A stretch of 64,000 nt of DNA from assembly GCA_037013495.1 (NCBI GenBank), contig CM072812.1, positions 38,104,001 to 38,168,000 of the forward strand. The letters run 5' to 3'. A program made the position numbers and the translations under genes. Below the pieces are notes generated by a model, which was given only the letters and a program-made list of their open reading frames with translations, made no database searches and was not told the origin of the DNA. Shown here one piece after another: positions 60,032 through 64,000 of the stretch. How positions within the stretch are numbered: position 1 is the first letter of the stretch; every line of letters begins with the position of its first letter. Source of the DNA: Hippophae tibetana (Eukaryota; Streptophyta; Magnoliopsida; Rosales; Elaeagnaceae).

Positions 60032-62049
60032 TCCAAAATATTAAAGTTTTACTAAGGAGTTAGTTGTTTTGTTTGATTTAGGTACAATTGTGTTTTGATG
60101 TCTTTAATTATTTGATTTGTACCTAGACGTGGGTTATCTAAAACCCACAAGCATGTCCCTAGTTTTAAGTACACAAATTGAAAATTCATAGGACATGATC
60201 GAAAAAGTATAGGTAGACAACCTTGTCTTACCTGTAGTTTTGATTGATTCAATGATGTGGGGACATTGAGTTTACTTAAAATGAAATCCCCAAGTTACGT
60301 AATATTTCTTCTCTTTTCTCTTTATCTTTAATTTACAGTTGTTACATTGAGGACAATGTAAGTTTTAGGTTGGGGGTGGTGAAAAGTTACCGTACTTAAT
60401 TTAAAAATTAAATAAAAATAATAATAATTTTTATTTTATTTTATTTTTTTGTTCACATTTTCATTTTTATTGTGTTTGGTTTTATTTTCTTTGTGTAATT
60501 TAGTAATTTTTGGGATTTTAGATTAGTTTAAAAAATAAAAAATTTCTTACAAAAATTTATCATTTCTTTAAATCAAATTTAAGTAAATAGTTAGGTTTTT
60601 TGTACTGTTAGATTAATTTTTGAAAACATATCATGAAATATTTTGTAATTGTTTTTGGTAATTAGTTAGTTTTTGTCATAACTAGTATTTCTTGATAAGA
60701 TGTGGAAATTATATTAAACCCAAAATTGATGTTTTTTTTGTGGAGACTACCTTTGTGAGATATAATTTGAGCCTAATTTCCTTTATTCAGAATGAAATAT
60801 ATATTTTTTCTACTTTAAACACATTTCTTATTTCTTCAAATTTTTAGATGATCTCTATAGGTATTAGCATTATATGTATGAGTTTTTTTCTCATCTTAAT
60901 AGAGTGTCAAATAAATATATATTTTATTATTTTTGCTTAGATTAAATGATTTAAGTAGAAATTGATAGTATATGCTTTTATCTCATTCATGCATGACTGT
61001 TACAAAAAAAAGACATATATGGGGTGACCTAAACCAAAATCAAACAGAAAAGCCACAAAATTAAGCACTCACCAAAATCCTAAAAAAAATGTACAATCTG
61101 TACATGGGTTGACTCTCTAAACAATATATATATTGAAAAAAATCTTCAGAAAAAAATAGAGAGATAAAGAATATATAGTATAATCTATATACTATGAGCC
61201 ACATTGTCTACAAAGTTGTGAGTAAAGGCTAATTACAAAAGAAAGATATAGGAAGTAATTCCCTAAAAAGTAATTTTATTTTCTTCATTTGTAAAAGGCA
61301 TATATCTTGAAATTTTTTCTTAATGAGTTTGATTTATGCATAAAAATAATTTTTATATATGATATCTTTATAATTTATACATTCGATTTCTTTCATGAGA
61401 TCAACGTCAAAATAATACTTTAAGCCTTTATTCTTTATACATATGCAAACATATTAGTTCATTTCTATACATCAACTCTTTCGAATATAAATTAGTATGA
61501 GTGTTTGAACCCATAGGATTCAGTGTTTTGAGAGTATCGACTAGTGAGAAATATAGTCAAAGCGAATTCGGATTCCAGACATTGAAATTGGGTGAAATTA
61601 AATTGATACATTTTTTATATGAAATATGAAAATGATTTTCGACTAATTATTATAATAAATCATGATTGTTTAAGAAGATTAAAATAAATTATGCTTGAGA
61701 TTTCAATTATGACCTTAAAGGAGATTAAAAAGTATGAGACATTTTTGTGTTATGTTGTTTTCTTTTATTCTTAAAAGTTAATTTTTTATTTTGTTGTAAT
61801 TTTAGTTTTTAAGTTGTTGTTTTTATTATTTCATTTAATTTTTACATTTAGTTCAATGTTTGTGGGTATCATTACTAAAAATCCTCACGAGACTCAAACT
61901 TATCCACTAGGTCAACCTAGGGGTTTAAAGGCTAGCTGCATAGGCTAAATGCAACCGTATCAATCCACGGAAGTGATTTAGGATAGTTTAATTTTTAGTT
62001 TTTATTGCTTCTCTTGCTAAGAGACTAGCAAGAAACTGGTTGGGGGTTG
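60032..62049 (+). other. Retroelement 3' noncoding region A (unit 3)
   Basis: Counterpart of 4045-6062 with the hairpin at about 60342-60361 and the polypurine tract ending at 62049. Unit 1 variants throughout. Confidence 0.75.
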
Positions 62050-63720
62050 TGATGAGTGCTCAAAAAGTACTAAAATTATGATGATTTTATGCACGTTAAT
62101 TGATTATATATATATATATATATATTTATATGATTTTATCATATATTTATATAAATATGTCTTTTTAGAATCATGAATATTTTTATTATTTTCAGGTATT
62201 TTTGCTTAAAAACGTAACTTAAAGATTCAAAGAGAAATATTGGAGACAATACATCACAAATATATTTATAAAATAATGAGGAAAATTCAACAAAAATGGA
62301 AAAAATGGATAAAATGGATCAAAAGGATAAAAATGTCAAAAAGGGTGAAATTGCGCATGCAACCGCCCAACCGCGTCAGTCAACGCACACAGCGGGCCTA
62401 TTAAAACGGGAAAACGTGCACAGCTATAGTCACCGCCTCCCACCTACCAGTTGACATCAATTGACGTCATCATCACCTACTATGTGTTTCCTACATTTTT
62501 AATCATTTTTTCATCCACTTTTTCTTCCTCTCCTCACCTATAAATACCATCATTCTCTTCATAACAAAACACATCTTCTCTTCTCTTTCTTTCTCTCCAT
62601 TTCTTAGTTTTAGAGTTCTTCTCTTTTTGTAATTTATTTACTTTTTTATTCAATAAATGGAAATGCAAATTCCGTTTGTAGGTTTTCCAACAATAAGAAT
62701 GACATCAAAGTACTGTAATGATTTTATTTTCTTTATAGTTATTTTTTATGCTTTATTCTTACATGTTATATTTAATTTTTCTGTGATTAAATTTAACTTT
62801 GATGGCTGTTTGTAAACATGATATAATAATAACGTTGTTATGCTTGCGAAATATTAAATAGGTAAAAATCTCTAAAATGAATTGATTTTATTTTTATTCA
62901 AGATTTTATATTAAGAATGTTAGAGAGAAATATATTATTTTTCATTACAAACTTAAGTCTGAAAATTAGATTAAAGTTTATTTATCCAGTCTGATTTAGA
63001 GTAGTGCTCTTTTATTTGTTGGTATAATCGTCCGGTAGTTAGAGTGAAGCTATTTTTCAAAAGTTTTTATAAGAATTATTATCTGAAAATGTATCGACAA
63101 TATATTTTTAGTAGTAGTTTTAAAACTTGAAAGTTAGTACTCGGATAATTAAATTCTTAGGTTTAATTTGGACACCTTGAATAAAGTTTAAACTGTCTAA
63201 CCCCACCAAAGGTGGCATTTAAATGATTTATTTTCAATCTCTTAGAAAAAGGAATTAATTTAATTAACCAAATTAGTTATCAACCCCACTCTTAGGTGTT
63301 AATTGATTTGTTTAGTTAACAAATAATATCTAACCCTACCAAATGTGGTATTTATATAAATAAAAAAAGAGTCAATAAATATCAATTTATATCTTTAATA
63401 ACCTAAATAATATGAGCAAGCATAATTAACTTAGTTATTATATCCATAAAATACTCCACTATTATGAATGATAAAATTTGCATAAATGTGTATTGAATAT
63501 GTATCTGTGTTTATTTTTATATTATTAGATTAAAAACACAAAACCCCAAAATATTGTGACAGGATATTTAGGATTTAATTTCATTTTTAAAAGTTTAAAT
63601 AATAAATTAAAAACCACATATACTTATCATTTTCTATGAAATGATTCGTGCAATTGTGAGGGTTTTATAAATATAAAAATAAAGTATTGGCAGGATCGGT
63701 GATGCCGGTTTTGCTCATGA
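62050..63720 (+). repeat. LTR2 of nested element (unit 3), mosaic
   Basis: 1,671 bp as in unit 1. Its first part (AAATATGTC near 62153 and the five-A run near 62330) matches unit 1. From about 62474 it carries the unit 2 forms (CATCATCACC, CCGTTTGTAGG, AAACTGTC). Confidence 0.9.
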
Positions 63721-63749
63721 GGAAACTAAGTGGTACCTTGTACAACTAG

Positions 63750-64000
63750 ATGAAAATATCTAGTACACTCTTGAATATACCAAATTCCCCATCTATTAAA
63801 GAGGTCAATCCATCTAAACTTGAACTCAAATACTTACCTAATTACTTAACATACGTGTTTCTGGGAGAAGGAGACTTATCGAGTGATAATTTTTCAACGT
63901 TGAACAAAACCCAAGAAAATGAACTTATAAAAGTGCTTAAGAAGTTTAAGAAAGCCATAGGTTGTAGTATCAGGGATATAAAATGCATTAGTTCTACCAT
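63750..64000 (+). pseudogene. Outer element pol: reverse transcriptase start (unit 3, cut by window end)
   Basis: The first 83 codons of the RT region as at 7763 and 37998, carrying the unit 2 variant ACCAAATTCC near 63779. The rest lies outside the window. Confidence 0.88.

Larger units (their letters stand above)
57073..63720 (+). mobile_element. Nested LTR retroelement, internally deleted (unit 3)
   Basis: TGATGAG at 57073 to CTCATGA at 63720, with GGAAA at 57068-57072 and 63721-63725. Same length as the unit 1 copy (6,648 bp). It is unit-1-like up to its 3' LTR island and unit-2-like afterwards. Confidence 0.88.
55988..64000 (+). repeat. Tandem macrorepeat, unit 3 (partial, cut by window end)
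   Basis: The first 8,013 bp of a third unit, ending inside the RT region of the outer retroelement. Up to about 62.33 kb it shares the unit 1 state at nearly every site where units 1 and 2 differ. From about 62.47 kb it shares the unit 2 state at the four informative sites seen. Confidence 0.93.

Overview
The window is repeat-dense plant nuclear DNA, probably eudicot. It is AT-rich, full of decayed Ty3/gypsy retrotransposons of the Athila/Tat type, and holds a plant CACTA transposon end, a degenerate CCCTAAA (plant telomere-type) tract, plant PPR and CIA1 gene fragments, and one intact G-type lectin receptor-like kinase. Nothing bacterial was seen. No tRNA, rRNA or CRISPR array was recognised. 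The species cannot be named from the sequence.

The dominant structure is a head-to-tail tandem macrorepeat. Position 1 recurs at 30258 and again at 55988, so the window holds unit 1 (1-30257, 30,257 bp), unit 2 (30258-55987, 25,730 bp) and the first 8 kb of unit 3 (55988-64000). The phase is arbitrary because the window starts inside a repeat. Units 1 and 2 differ in length mainly because a 901-bp sub-repeat is present six times in unit 1 (17073-22478) and once in unit 2 (47308-48208).

Order within a unit (unit 1 coordinates): (a) gag and protease remnants of an outer Athila-like element; (b) a second LTR element, 1086-7733, nested in the outer pol between protease and reverse transcriptase, with a GGAAA target-site duplication and its own gag-pol replaced by AT-rich sequence; (c) the rest of the outer pol (RT, RNase H, integrase, 7763-11691), broken by a 1,031-bp Harbinger-like element that carries the telomere-like tract; (d) a 3' noncoding region split by a solo LTR with an AGGAA duplication (12877-14716); (e) a second copy of that noncoding region running into an LTR, where 264 bp upstream of the LTR plus its first 637 bp form the 901-bp array; (f) an RT remnant of another lineage; (g) a 6-kb low-repeat island with the intact kinase (24156-26483, minus strand), a CIA1-like exon fragment, a PPR fragment and unidentified sequence; (h) a CACTA terminus; (i) gag again, starting the next unit.

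The only convincing intact protein-coding genes are the two identical 775-codon kinase copies. All retroelement coding regions carry stops or frameshifts, and the integrase has lost two of three catalytic acidic residues. The most unusual features are the nested tandem structure (a 901-bp array inside a roughly 26-30 kb array), the origin of the 901-bp array from an LTR promoter, the swapping of GC-rich modules between LTRs, the telomere-like tract inside a DNA transposon, and a unit 3 that switches from unit-1-like to unit-2-like variants near 62.4 kb.
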